Assembly (NCBI GenBank): GCA_958510825.1
Contig: OY294048.1
Span: 33,197,026-33,261,025 of the forward strand
Reading direction: 5' to 3'
DNA: 64,000 bases
Source: Brachypterus glaber
Taxonomy: Eukaryota; Arthropoda; Insecta; Coleoptera; Kateretidae
The notes under the pieces are model-generated. The model was given only the letters and a program-made list of their open reading frames with translations, ran no database searches and was not told the origin of the DNA. This document shows positions 42,606-55,107 of this stretch, piece by piece (within the stretch, counting starts at the first letter, position 1; each line of letters opens with the position of its first letter). The position numbers and the translations under genes are program-made.

Positions 42606-43384
42606 ACGCGCGGGACCATGGGCGCCCCGAGGGGGCAGGGGGGGGGGGCGTGCCCCCCCTGGATTTTTATATATATATTTTTTGTTATAACAATTTCAAG
42701 TGTTTGGTCCTTTAGATTTCTAAAAAATTTTGCCCTCGGTTCTGAAAATGATAACAAAACGCAAATCCATGAGAAACTTGTATTTAAAATATTTTATAAA
42801 TAATTAAATTTTGCTTTGAAAATTTTGTGTGTTTGAAAAATAATTTATAAGTTTTTTGCCTGCGGAACCATAATATTATAATATGATTACCAAGCCATAA
42901 ATTTTATAAAATTTATAAAATAATTTGTTTTTTGGTCTAAAGTGTTTAGAAAATACGTGTCATTAAGAATCCTAAAAAATTTCGCCTGCGGTTTAAACTG
43001 TTTAACAATAAGGTGATACAACAATTTTAATTAATATATTCTATTCAATAATTTGCATACCTGTATCTGAGAAATGCGAAACCTAAATATTCCTAAAAAT
43101 TTTATAAATATTTTTTTAAATGGTTGTTAGGCGATTAATTTGATTTCCAAAAGGCTGATATCACAATATTTATTAACAGATTTTATTAAATAATTGCATA
43201 TGAAATTTTGTAAAATACGATACATTAAGATTTCTAAAAAATTTCGCATGCGGCGCTAAATATTGTATCTGTTTAAAGAGATTTGCCCTTTTTGACATTT
43301 TAGCAAAAACTTTTTATTGATAATGTTGCTAAGCCGAATAGGCTTGCCCCCCTATGAAAAATCTTGCGGGCGTCCCTGCGCGAG
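42606..43384. mobile_element. Element with G-rich terminus
   Basis: The left end CGCGCGGGACCATGGGCGCC and the right end CGGGCGTCCCTGCGCGAG form an imperfect inverted repeat. The left end then has GAGGGGGCAGGGGGGGGGG and GTGCCCCCCCTGG, potentially G-quadruplex-forming or a hairpin. The interior is AT-rich with repeats of TTCTAAAAAATTTCGC-like phrases (42718, 42970, 43230). Confidence 0.5.
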
Positions 43385-43557
43385 TCACCAAACCTAGTTC
43401 ATATTCATTTAAACGCCAGCGTTCGAATGCCCTTGTTTGGTAGCGTTGTTTAGGTCTACTTTTTCCCGAACATTATAGATAGGCGACCCCGAAATGATTT
43501 ATAAAAAAATATCAGAGTGGAACTGTTACAGTGCACAGACAAAGACATTAGATATTT

Positions 43558-43880
43558 ATGGTACTAGTGGGTAATGTAAGATATTGCCCATGAGAAAATT
43601 AGCCTGCGAGGCGTCAGCCAAGCAGGTTAATTTTCGAGAGGGCAATATCGGTTTACCCATGAGTGCCATACAAGGTTTTATCCAATAAATAGCTTAGGAG
43701 TCCATATTTTTATTAAAAATTTTAATGACATTTACAAGAAAATAATTTGACAAGTGACAGTTGAGTGGGTAAAATAAATAATTATCCACTCAATAAAGTA
43801 AAAGCCACGCGGAGGTTATTATTGAGTTTATCTATTTAAAATAAAGCTGGTAATTGTCTTATTATCTGTATGTATTGGAT
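43558..43880 (+). mobile_element. Repeat family G, single copy
   Basis: The same sequence as the inverted cluster at 60020-60720: ATGGTACTAGTGGGTAA, GCCCATGAGAAAATTA, a GCCTGCGAGGCGTCAGCCAAGC hairpin region (CCTGCG...GCAGG), GAGTGGGTAAAATAAATAAT and CAGCTTTATTTTAAATAG-equivalent text, ending near TGTATTGGATAAA. Non-coding. Confidence 0.7.
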
Positions 43881-43965
43881 AAAATTATTTTTTCTATTCA
43901 ACAGTGCCACTATTAAAAAAAACATTAAATATTTCTAGAAATAAATTAAAATTAAAAAAAAACAA

Positions 43966-44310
43966 ATGAGGAAAATTTTATTATGAAGTAAATCTCAACA
44001 AGAAATTACTAAAAAAGTACTACTCTTACAAGAATCTCAGCAACTTACAATAAAAAGATAGGTACCTACCTGTTAAAAATTTTCATCTATAGAGATCCTT
44101 TCATTCAACTCTAAAAACGCACAGGTTTTATAAATTCAAATACAAAGGCCCCACGAGGAAAATTTTATTATGAAATCTCAGCAAGAAATTAAAAAATTTA
44201 CTACTTTTACAAGAATCCAGCCACTTACAATAAAAAGATACATGTTAGAAATTTTCAGCAGAAGCTATGCTATAGAAAACCTTCCATTCAACTATTGTAA
44301 AAATGTCATA
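43966..44310. repeat. Tandem duplication of about 190 bp
   Basis: GAGGAAAATTTTATTATGAA, TCTCAACAAGAAATTA, ACTACTCTTACAAGAATC and CAACTTACAATAAAAAGATA (43966-44065) recur from 44154 with scattered changes. The second unit contains an incidental frame, not called as a gene. Confidence 0.7.
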
Positions 44311-45050
44311 TTTATTTCGTCTGCAAAAGTAGAAATATTTCTGTTATTTCCTATTTTGCTGGAGCAGAAATACTTTGAAACATAATTACGGGATAGTCGA
44401 AGACATTTTCCGAATTCCTTTCAACGGACATTGTCAATATTGTCATAGGGGAAACTGTAACAAAGTGATCAAAGTGGGCAAAAGGACTACCTCCATATTT
44501 TTAGCATAATACCTGTTAACTATGAATTTAAAGCTGCTTACACTATGCAATTCTCAGCAATACAGATGCAATGCAACCGCAATTTAGATAATGAGCATGC
44601 GCGCGGTTATTACGTAATTACGTAAGCAATTCCGTCGAAAGAAAAATAATTAGAACATGCTCTATTTTTTAAGCACTTCTAGTTATATTTTAGTGATATT
44701 TTAAGTGCCAAAACGTTTTAAATATTTGGAAATGTAATAATATCTGATACACACTTATAAGTTTTTTATTTATAACTTACAAAAGGACATATGGGAAATT
44801 ATTTCTTAAAAATTATATTATCTAGGTGTCTTCAGTTGCGTCGCTTGGTTTGGTTTTTCCAAAAAACTGCTGTACCATAGAAATATAGCGCTCTGAATTG
44901 ACAGTTACGGCCCTGCCTCTCGCATCCTCAAAAAAGTACTGTTCGATGATGCTTTTACACTATTGTCTGAAAGCATCATCGGACCGTACTTTTTTGAGGA
45001 TGCCAGAGGCAGGGCCGTAACTGTCAATTCAGAGCGTCATACATATTGCT

Positions 45051-45415
45051 ATGGTACAGCAGTTTTTTGAAGTAGAACTTCGTCAGCGGCCAGATTACAA
45101 CCTAGACAGTTGGTTTCAACAAGATGGGGCAACCTGCCACACAATGAACGCTTCCATTGCTGCAGCCCACGAGCTGTTTCCCGGACGCGTAACTTCTAGA
45201 CGGGGTGACATTAATTGCCCCTCACGCAGCCCTGATTTATCGCCATAAGACTTTTTTATGGGGATTTCTTAAAAGTAAGGTATAAGATTCCCCAGCTACT
45301 ATCGAACAGTTGAAGATTGCTCTTATAACCCCCGATCTACTCCAACGAGTTTTTTATCCATGTGCGCACTGTATTCGAAGAGTGTCAGCGACGTAACGGA
45401 AGACACTTAGATAAT
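45051..45415 (+). pseudogene. DDE transposase C-terminal relic
   Basis: The frame reads FFEVELRQRPDYNLDSWFQQ, then DGATCHT (with a conserved catalytic Asp), ELFPGRVTSRRGD and CPSRSPDLSP-stop. After the stop, FFMGISKSKV and DSPATIEQLKIALITPDLLQ continue with frameshifts. This matches the end of a DDE_3-type transposase (W..QQDGA..H ... PPRSPDL.P.DFFLWG..K). It lacks the N-terminus and the first catalytic Asp. Confidence 0.75.
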
Positions 45416-45462
45416 ATAATTTTTAAGAAATAATTTCCCATATGTCTTATAAATAAATAACT

Positions 45463-45563
45463 TATATAAGTATATATAAGTATATATAAGTATATATAAG
45501 TATATATAAGTATATATAAGTATATATAAGTATATATAAGTATATATAAGTATATATAAGTAC
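45463..45563. repeat. 10-bp microsatellite, about 10 copies
   Basis: An uninterrupted run of TATATAAGTA units inside the right inverted repeat of the DDE remnant. Confidence 0.95.
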
Positions 45564-45608
45564 CGTATATCAGATATTATTACATTTCCAAATATTTAAA
45601 ACCTTTTG

Positions 45609-47396
45609 AGAAAACCTTTATTATAATTTCAAATTTTCTTTTTTACTGACATATTTAATACCTATAGGTTGGTTAGGCCTAACCAACGAAAGCAAAATGA
45701 TGGTGAAATTATCGAAATGCAAACTGTGTATATTTTTTGGAAATTGGTAATTCTTACATATAAAGTAAGTATTTGATTATAATTGCTTAATGGCATATCT
45801 ATGCAATACACATATCGATCGCGTAGAATGAAAATATATCGGTTTTCAATAAATTTGTCACTGACATTAAATGTCTTTGTCAAAACTTAAAAATGTAGGG
45901 GAGATTATATCACCATGTGCATATTTTTTTCTTGTAAGCCCTATTTTTCAAAAATAAATATATTTTACTTAAAATTTTGTCAGTATTCAAATTTGCTTTC
46001 CACCAAAATCTCGGAATACCTACTGTCCGAGAAGTAGCCGGAAAGCAGTCCTTGGATTGGTAAAAAAATCATGTTTTGTATTGCCTATTTTTGCGTTTTA
46101 TGGCTTTATATGCAAAAACACATTTAAGTAAAAAAATCTGTCTGTAGGTCTGTCGGTACACAACTTAAACTATAAATTTCCCGATTCAATTTTTTTTTGG
46201 TGATTATCGGGCCCGCGGGTTGGGAAAGTTTTTGGATGAAAATCTTGCATAACTTGAGAGAATCCGTAATAAACCAAAGAAGTGCACTGAAAAAAAATCT
46301 ACAAAGCTACGAAATACATACGAAAAACTATTTTATCGATAACACAGGACCACAAAAAAAAATAAAGTTAGTTTTTTATAATCCAAACTTTATTATTTTA
46401 TTTTGGATTATTTTCGAATGATCACCCCACCCTGTATTACGCAATAGCATTTTTCAAAAATGTTCCCGATTGTTTTCGGCGAAATAAGTATTTTTTACAA
46501 TTATTTTAGGACAAAAATAACCATTTTATTTCAATTAACTTTTATTGGACGGGCAAAAATTCAATGATTTTTAACATTGCCTTTGCTTAATAAAGTTTAG
46601 ATATAATATTCGTTAAAGAAGCTACCTTGGTTTTGCTTTTATTTATCGGTAATTAAAAAATTATCTGTGATGTCATCTCCCCTATAGTATAAAACTATTG
46701 ACGTTCACATTCAATGTCAGTTTAAAAATTCAATATGTCAAAAAAATATCCGAGCTTTTCATTCTACGCGATCAATATGTAATACACGTATATTAAAAAT
46801 TCATATAAAGCGCATGCGTGCGCTGTGACCAAGGACATATACATTGACGGCAGACAGCAGAAAAATTGCACCATATATAAACCTATATATGAATTGCACA
46901 TTGGCACCGTCCACAGGCTCGCATAAATATAAAGTTATAAGCCTGTACACAGGACTTTTTACGGCACATCAAGGCAATTGGTATTGTGTATTATGTATTA
47001 TAGTTTGGACTTTTTGGACAAGTCCTTTTGGACTTTTTGCGTTTTGAAAATAAGCTAAGCTAAGCTAAGCTCATTCTCAATGCTCCCGTGACTTCATGCA
47101 TTATTGAATTAACCTGGTTTCGAGTTTAGAACTAAGGTACCGATATTACATTTGAGATATATTTATTGGAGAATACAACAAAAAAAAATATCAGTTTTAT
47201 AATAAGCAGTTCATATCAAATTTTCCCATTTTGGGCCACATTCCCCTACAGTTAGCAAACTGGGTTTTATTTTTATTTTTCAAGATTTTAGTTTCAAGAT
47301 ACTTGTCACCGGGATATAATGGTATATTGTGCAAAGAGTGTTGAAAAGGTAGCTTTACAAGACGAGTGTATATATCGCTGCCAGAGACGTATTTGT
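45609..47396. other. Non-coding, repeat debris
   Basis: Positions 46020-46210 resemble the GACC/GTCTGTCTG families (AAAGCAGTCCTTGGATTGG, CTGTCTGTAGGTCTGTCGG). CACCCTGTATTACG at 46430 is a solo foldback end. (TAAGC)4 is at 47053-47071. No exon was found. Confidence 0.4.
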
Positions 47397-47910
47397 GTAT
47401 TCTGCCCTAAGACAAGTTGTCCTATCTGCAAATTAGATGTTTTGAGATATGGCCAGTTTTATTGTTTTTTGTTTGCGCTTTAAATGTTTAAATAAATATA
47501 GCGTTGGGTTTTGCTTTATTTTAAATCAAAAATACGTGATATCCTTTGAAAAAAAAATATTTTTTTGTCAGAAAAATTAATTGTCATACTAAATGCATTT
47601 GTTTTATCTGAGAAAGTTAGGACAAAATGATCTAAAAAGTCCACTCAAGTTACTAAGATCTATGAAGTTAGTCCTAGTCCTGACTTATTCGCCAGTAAGG
47701 ACTAGTTAGGACAATTTTATTTAGATAACATTGAAAATTTTCCACATAATATGTCCTACATAATGTAGGAGAAACATCTAATTTTTAGAATTTGGGTTTT
47801 AGATAGGAAATTTCTTTTTAGTAGGTACATGGGGCTAGTGTAAAGCAATACACCTTATCTCAAAAAGTGAATTTTTGCAGATAGGACAACTGGTCTTAGC
47901 CGGGCAGTAT
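47397..47910. mobile_element. TIR element, 514 bp
   Basis: GTATTCTGCCCTAAGACAAG and TTGTCCTATCTGCAAATT (47397-47434) are inverted at 47871-47910. The interior repeats AGTTAGGACAAAAT/AGTTAGTCCTAGTCC/AGTTAGGACAATTTT. Non-coding. Confidence 0.65.
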
Positions 47911-50013
47911 TGCAATCAACTGATTTTTGTGAAGATCTACATACATGAGACAAAAACTCTGTCTGCCTCACCCCCCCTCAAAATGGTTCCTTTAGGTGAA
48001 AAAACAACCCTGATTTTTTTTTAGATTTTTTAAAAAATATTTAGAGGTCCCGTAACTAATCCACCGCAAAAAAAGAAATTAATTAGACCTTAATTTTTTT
48101 TTACTACAACTATAGGCAAAAAAACACTGAATCTCAAAAAAACAAGCTGGCCGAGAAAACGGAAAAAGGTTCCGAAATCAGCGCATCAGATATAGCCAGA
48201 GAGAAGCAACTAATAGCTCCCCGGCAAATAAAAAAATCTATTTTTGTAGAGCAGTGTAATTAATAATCTTTATCCACGGCCGTGATTAATAGGCCTATTA
48301 ATCAAGGGTCTGTAAAAATAAACCGTTTAATAAAAAAAAAAATATAGTATTCTACTCGCGTATAATAGCTATTAATCATTCGGGTGATTAGGCCACTCGC
48401 CTATCGGCTCGTGTCCCAAAATTCACCCTCATTGATTAATAGCAATTATTATACGTTCGTTGAATAATATACTATTATTCACGCTTCAAGCATTTTTACA
48501 AAAAAAGTATATAAATATAAATAAATATAAACAAATAACTGCATCACATCACACAGTCACATTATATTACAAAGTCACCTACATTTAAAAATAAATAAAA
48601 TTACCTTAACTGACGCTTAAGTTGATTTTTAAACTGAGTTAATTGCATTAAAAAATCAAGTTCATATTTATTATTATATTTACAAAATTTTATGCTGAAA
48701 CTTTAGCAGTATTATTAAAAACATAAACTTTATCTAAAGCTTAAAATTAAATCCCTTTCCATTCGAATTCAGCACATTTAATATTCAGATTTAACAATAA
48801 TCCCCCTAGGCAATAATTACGAATTTACAATACTGCTGCATCGGTAGAAATTTGAATACTTGCCTTGAAAATCTTTTATGATAAGTTATAAAAACATACA
48901 AGTCTTGTTCAAAGTATATATTTTTATTTCATTCTATTAAAAGCGCCATTTTTTATATGCTGAATCTATGGTACATTAAAAATCGCACAGTGAATATTTT
49001 CAAAACAGATTCGAATATTGGACTGTAATACTGCGTAGTTTATTTTATAAAACATAACTATGGTGTGTTTCATCAAGCAAGAGAGTAAATTAAAAATCGC
49101 ACAGTAATAGTATATTATTTGCCAAGTGAGAGAAGTTTAACATTTTTGACCTGCGTCAAATTGCGGGATGAGCGCGCTAGCGCAAGACGCGGTCTAAAAT
49201 GTTAAATCTTCACTCACGTGGAAAATATAGTATTTTTTTCACTACCAGTACAATTAATTAACTATTTATTTATTTATTTTACTAAAATTTAATGAAAAAG
49301 ATTATAAATATAAAATATCACGCTGGACGTTCGCGGCCATTAAAAAAACAAATGAATAACTTGACATTTCTAGCAGAAATTTTCTGGTGATCTGCTGAAA
49401 TTATTAAGTTAGAAAGTGTTTCCGTGTAAAGTGTAATAAAATATATAAAAATGGTAAAATGCAAAGTGATGATTCTGGTACTCCCCCTCCCCCAGAAATA
49501 AGGAACAGGCGAAAACTGTGAGGGAGAATCTATTGCCTCAAAAATCAATATATATGGGTTGTACCTCTATGATCCTTAAGGTAATATATGGGTAGTATAA
49601 TCTATGGTTGAATATGATGGACCAATGATTTTCACTTTTCGAAATGTTTTTTGTAAAACATGTTTTATAGGTACTAATTTAGTTAATATTTTTTAATTTA
49701 TCATGCAATAAATAAATTTGGTGTCTTTAGACACTTGTAAATAGCAATGTGATTTAATAATTAAGTGAAACGTCAGATGCAAACACAGCTGAATAAAAAT
49801 TCATTATTAACCATGGTGCAATTTAATTATTTTTAGAACCTCTGACGTCATAGGTAGAGAAATAATATTTCTACCAATGAAAAGAACAGTAATAAAGATG
49901 TGGTTTTGGGCTAGTAGTGAAAAAATATTTTTACAACAGGTTTGAATAGTTTATGTTTATGTAAAGAATATAATAATAATATTTCCTACAGGATGCTTCT
50001 TAAAATTTATTTA
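47911..50013. other. Non-coding with two hairpins
   Basis: A hairpin at 48344-48475 pairs ATAATAGCTATTAATCA with TGATTAATAGCAATTAT. A second at 49105-49234 pairs AGTGAGAGAAGTTTAACATT and GACCTGCGTC with GACGCGGTC and AATGTTAAATCTTCACTCAC, with a CG-rich tip (GCGCGCTAGCGC). AAATCGCACAGT occurs twice (48980, 49093). No exon. Confidence 0.4.
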
Positions 50014-50314
50014 GGGTTATTTGTGATAAACACTCGGAAATGAAGCAAATAAAAACTTTATTGCATTACATAATCATGCCAACGTTTCACCTAATATTTA
50101 GGTTTCTTCAGGGCTAAATTATTAAATATGCATTAAAACAAATAATTTATGTTTGTTGATGTAATGTTTTTGTTTAATTTGTTTGTTTTAATGCATATTT
50201 AATAATTTAGCCCTGAAGAAGCCTAAATATTAGGTGAAACGTTGGCATGATTATGTAATGCAATAAAGTTTTTATTTGCTTCATTTCCGAGTGTTTCGAG
50301 TCACAAATAACCCG
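50014..50314. repeat. Near-perfect palindrome, 300 bp
   Basis: GGGTTATTTGTGA, ACACTCGGAAATGAAGCAAA, TTATTGCATTACATAATCAT and GCCAACGTTTCACCTAATAT on the left are mirrored almost without change. A spacer of about 45 bp (TTGATGTAATG) sits between. The phrase CCTGAAGAAGCCTAAATATT followed by AGGTGAAACGTTGGC is a motif common beside animal retroelements. Each strand would form a long hairpin transcript. Confidence 0.8.
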
Positions 50315-51197
50315 AATTAAAGAATATAGTTATGTTTTATAAAATAAACTAAAAAATCAGATTTTATTCAGTTGTATTTAGAGTGTCTCCATGTTAAAAA
50401 GTGCAAAGATAAAATGTAGTTTCTGTTAGGAATAATTTTGAGAATTATTCTTGAATTAAAAATATTTTTTAAACTCAGTAAGATTTTAAGACTTGTAATA
50501 TTGGACACTTATAAATATTGTTAGTATGAACACTGATAGAAATTTTGATGAATAATAATGAACTTTGAAAAATATTCTGTAAACTTATTTATATAACTTA
50601 TACGAACCAGTTTTAATATTTACACTAAGAAAAATGTGGACAATAAATTGGGCTTTAAAAATGATTGTGAATAGTTGGGATTTCAAACGTAAAATAACTT
50701 AATTTAGAAGTATTTAATGGCAAACTACTATATAATGGAAATTAGAATTTAGGGGCTTTGCACAGACGTAGGACTTAGAAGTAAGAATTGATCTTTCATG
50801 TTCTTGAAGAATTTATTCACATTTATTTAATATATTATTCTTAAGTTAAGAAGCAATTCTTTAAATCTGTTTCACTAGAGTTCACCGCTCTCGAATAAAG
50901 TGATACGTGGTTAAGTATATTCTCTGCTCGGGTATACTTTAAATACGATAGAAGATTGGATGGCCAACCTAACTGAGTAAGTTATAATAAAAGTTATAAT
51001 CTCTCCTCGGCTATAACCGAATTTTCCACTTTATAACATTAGTAGAAAAATATTAGTAAAAAACACTTCACAACATACCTTTCAAATGATGTATCACACG
51101 ACCCTCCTTTCCATTTAAGATTTTGCCCCCCAACGCCCCCTAGTGAAATTCAAAAAATATATAATCAATGGCCAAAGATATTTTATTTTATATTGTA
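50315..51197. other. AT-rich non-coding DNA
   Basis: Nothing recognised except about 51070-51160, which resembles the GC-rich arm text of the 36963-37783 foldback (ACGACCCTCCTTTCC, CCCCCCAACGCCCCC). Confidence 0.35.
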
Positions 51198-52679
51198 CAG
51201 TAGTGGCATTAAATATTGGGACAAACAATTTTTCATAGATTATAGTGGGTCTTGTATCATATTTTACACGGAAAGAAATTAGTGGGCTCTGCACTATACA
51301 TTATAAGATATTTGGTAACAGTGGCAAATTATAGTGATTTAAGCTATAGATTATAAGGGACACAATAACTAATAATGTTAAAAATAAATTGGAAACGATT
51401 ATATATATTACAGACACGATTATATTTATTACAGGCACTATAATAAATTTACAGAAATTTTATTATATTATAAAAATTATTAGCACGGACAATAATTAAA
51501 TCTATTTAAGCTATAAATGCCATACTATTTGTTATATTTTATTATTCACTAAACAATTAAAGTATTTCATATAAATTTTTACACTGACTGCCATAATTGT
51601 AAGAGAAAGCCTTGTATTTATATAATAAGCGATTATAATTTGCTTGGTATGTGTGTTATAGCGCTCCTAGCTATAATTTTTTTTTTCCGTGTAGAAAACA
51701 TCAAAATATGTCAAATGTTTGTTTGTTTTTTGCTGTTATACGAGTAGTTTGTAAAAAAAGTGTTTTTTATCTTTAGTTTAATGTAAAATGAGTTTGCTTA
51801 TCGTGGAAATTAAAGAGAAAAAATGCTCAGTCGTCCTTAGTATTAGGAGATATGGATGAGGTTCAATTTTACTGAAAACAGTTCAAGAAATAGATCTGTG
51901 TCTTAAGAAATGTTTTATTGAGAAAACATTAGGTTCTTATATCAAACCAAAAAACGATCCTCGGTGGTCAAAATCTACAATGGATAGTGAAGCAATTTTT
52001 AATTATATTAGAAAACTCGAGAAAAACAAGGTGCCGTATACTAGGAATTTTTTTTCGCTTACCTCAGTGAGGCTCTTCAGTAATGAACTCAAATCCATTT
52101 TCAGTAGAAAATTTATAAAACCTTGTGAATGAATTTTAGCTGTACTGAAGAGAAAAATGAATATTAAACACATATTCTTTACCCTTATAGTACAATTTTG
52201 ATCTATTATTTAAATAATTACAACATTTGTGTAAAATTTAATGAATCAATAAATATTAATTTATTAATTTAATATTTTTTGACAGTAAACTTTAACTAAA
52301 TAATTCAGTTATGTCAAAACTAAGTAACCATTTTCAGTAGAAAATTTATAAAACCTTGTGAGTTTTTAGCTGTACTGAAGAGAAAAATGAATAATAAACA
52401 CATATTCTTTACCCTTATAGTACAATTTTGATCTAAAGAATATCAATTTTTATTATTATTTAAATAATTACAACATTTGTGTAAAATTTAATGAATCTAT
52501 AAATATTAATTTATTAATTTAATATTTTTTGACAGTAAACTTCAACTAAATAATTCAGTTATGTCAAAACTAAGTAACCTAGTTTTTAATTTTTAAAATA
52601 ATCCCATGTTAATCCATGAAAAAAATATAAAAATGTCATGAATTTTTTGAGGTTGTCCCGATATTTAATGCCACAACTG
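51198..52679. mobile_element. Tc1/mariner-like element, decayed
   Basis: TA flanks CAGTAGTGGCATTAAATATT (51198) and its inverse ending ATTTAATGCCACAACTG (52679). Length (1.48 kb) and ends fit Tc1/mariner. No clear transposase survives: the frame around 51910-52130 (SYIKPKNDPRWSKSTMDSEA) was not recognised. A smaller TIR element with ACACGGAAA/TTTCCGTGT ends lies inside at about 51266-51692, and its left end recurs at 32931. Confidence 0.7.
52095..52580. repeat. Tandem duplication of about 233-bp units
   Basis: CCATTTTCAGTAGAAAATTT, TAGCTGTACTGAAGAG, ACACATATTCTTTACCC and CAGTTATGTCAAAACTAAGT occur in both units (52095 and 52328). The second carries an extra AAAGAATATCAATTTTTATT. It lies inside the Tc1-like element. 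Confidence 0.85.
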
Positions 52680-55103
52680 TATATATGTGCCAAATTTTAA
52701 GTTCACGCAGTTAAAAAGTGAGAGGTACCATTTAAAAAAATAACCCTGTATAATATGCTTTTGTTTGTATTCTTTGGTTTTGTGTACAAGGTTTATATGT
52801 ATTTTTAAAGAAATACCTAATAAACGTAACATTAAATTAATATAAAGCATTAACGATGATTATAGTAATACCATTAAAGCTCGCAGTTTTAGTGCATTTT
52901 CGTAGGATTTCTACGGTAGGAAGTCCTAGTATACGACTACGAATTTGGGAAGACCTTAAAAAGCCAGACACATTAAAATAAATTGATTGTCTAGTACGTT
53001 ACTCTTTGAAACCAAATGTGTACAAACGCTTTTAAAACTAATTTTAGACTCTTTTTTTATTTTTATATATTTTAAGTTGCGCCCTCTATATAATTTTTTA
53101 TTTATGGGCTATTTTGAAAAATTGTATAAAATTTCTATGAAGTCATTAATTTTTCTTGAAAATTTGTTTATCGGACTTTTACTTTTATTTTTTTTTTAAG
53201 TTTCAACCATCAAAAGGGATTTTGTTTTAAACAATATAGGTAGGTACATATAAAACAAAACATATCTGAACCGAAAGTGCTTTTTTGAGACGGAGCTCCG
53301 TGGTTAAATTAGTTGGAAAAACTGGGTATTGTAGTTGGGAAATTTTCAAAGGTTATGACCTTTTTTTTGCGTGACTTACTTGGTAAATTCGAGACAGATG
53401 ATTTGAAACATTTTATGTTTTAAATTAATTAAATTGCCTTATTTTACTGCGAAAAAATAATTTTGTACGCCATTTTGTAGCACTTGTTAATAAATATAAG
53501 CCACAAAAAATTGCTTTGATCGGATTGAAAACAATTCCATTTAAGGAGGTGTCCATGGCCATACATATTTAAAGTCTTAAGACAAAGATATTATGCTTAT
53601 TAGAATTTCAAAAAATGTCTTTAGCTGATCAGGCAAAGCTTTTTATTAGTCTTTTTTTACATAGAAAAGAGTTTTATTAGTTTTATAACTGGCTATAATA
53701 AAATTACCACAGAAGAAGATTCTGCTCCTCTAGACTTATTTTCTTTAGATAACGTCCTGTTTTTTTACTAACTATGAAACCTAGATGCACAGTTTAATGC
53801 AGTTTTATAGTGAAATTTACAATGGTTTTTTAGCACGTTAAGCCCCGCGAGGGACATCTGTGTTCCTTACAAAGAAAACCCTTGATGACAATGAGGGACA
53901 TGCGTGTCCCTCGCTGTATTTTCTCTCAAAAAACGCCTACTTTGTGAGATATGTTTTTGTAAAAATTTAAGGTTTCTTGAAAAAAAAAACAAAAAAAAAA
54001 TTGACTTTGAAGTTTAATAAGTCAAAAAAAAATTGAGATATTTTACAACGGTCTTATTTATAATATAATATAATATAATATTATTCGATTGTAAATTAAC
54101 AATTATGGCGAATGCGCTAACATTGATATAAAGATTTTTCAAATTTTTCATATTTTTGAATTTAAAAATATTCTTGTTTTACTAACTGGATATTAAGCTC
54201 TTCAAACCCAGGCGTAAATATTTAAAATTCGGAGTTTAAGCAAAAAAATAAGTAGTTATAATATTGTTTTTTTACGTCATATGTATTTTAAAATTTTGTT
54301 AAACTTAAATTGTTTTCAAAACAATATTAAAAAAATCTTTTGCGATAGAAATTTCGCCACATATCGTCACGTCAGAGTTATAAAGTTCTATAGGATTTTT
54401 TGTTTGTTTTTGAGATTTCGGTATTTTTGGGTTTGGTTTATTAAACCAAAACTAAAAATACCCAAATCTAAAAAAAAAATGTCGTATAGGACCTTTTAAC
54501 TTGGCATAAAATCGCAAATTTTTTATTTCGCCATGCGGTGCACGGTTAAGGAGGGTTCTTAAAAACTTTTTTTACTAAAACCAATGTTAGAAAGACTATA
54601 TTGTAATTAACAGGTATACTGTAGCATACTTTAAACTAGATCAGTAATACAAATTAACAACAACTCAAAGTAAACCATACTATAAGTGTGATATGCTTTA
54701 CCAAATGTTACAGAAATTTTTAATATAACATGCACGGTCTCTATGTTAGTATGACAACATTTTGTATACAATACACACATTGTAGTATTTAATATCACAA
54801 GTAAAGTATTAAATATTAATGGTGGCGATATAAATAACAAATATGTATTTACAAATAAAATTCAGTATTAAAATTACAATGACATTTTCTGAGTGTGTCC
54901 CTAAAAATCAAACGTTAAAAAAGAAATACAAAAAAATTTGATATTTAAAAATACTGTCCTTATCAAATTAAACATTGGAAGCTTTAAATAACATTGTCCA
55001 TTTTTTTTTTTATATTTAATATTTTTAGGAAGCACAGTAGAGGCATTTTTATTTTGTTAAAGAAACCGATTTCCTTAGATTTTTTAGTTTTAATTTATAG
55101 CAT
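52680..55103. other. Non-coding with small hairpins
   Basis: Positions 53838-53924 hold GCGAGGGACATCTGTGTTCC and GAGGGACATGCGTGTCCCTC as related and inverted blocks. Positions 54415-54473 form a hairpin (GGTATTTTTGGGTTTGGTTT with AAACCAAAACTAAAAATACC). AACCCTGTATA at 52742 is a solo foldback end. No exon. Confidence 0.4.
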
Positions 55104-55107
55104 TTAA

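Larger units (their letters stand above)
44708..45608. mobile_element. DDE transposon remnant with long inverted ends
   Basis: TTTTAAATATTTGGAAATGT and CATATGGGAAATTATTTCTT on the left are inverted on the right. TGTCTTCAGTTGCGTCGCT (44828) pairs with AGCGACGTAACGGAAGACA. Within the left half a second inverted repeat (GCTGTACCATAG to GGATGCTTT-type, 44867-45062; AATTGACAGTTACGGCCCTG) shows local inverted duplication next to the transposase relic. A microsatellite has expanded in the right arm. Confidence 0.75.

Noticed and set aside
45463..45563. CRISPR-like array
   Set aside because: The 10-bp units are contiguous without spacers; a simple microsatellite in a eukaryotic sequence.
50195..50235. 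Possible hammerhead core CTGAAGA...GAAAC in the 50-kb palindrome
   Set aside because: Stem II needs a bulge and no NUH triplet can be placed after a stem III (GAAACGTTGGC has no usable loop), so it does not qualify as a ribozyme.
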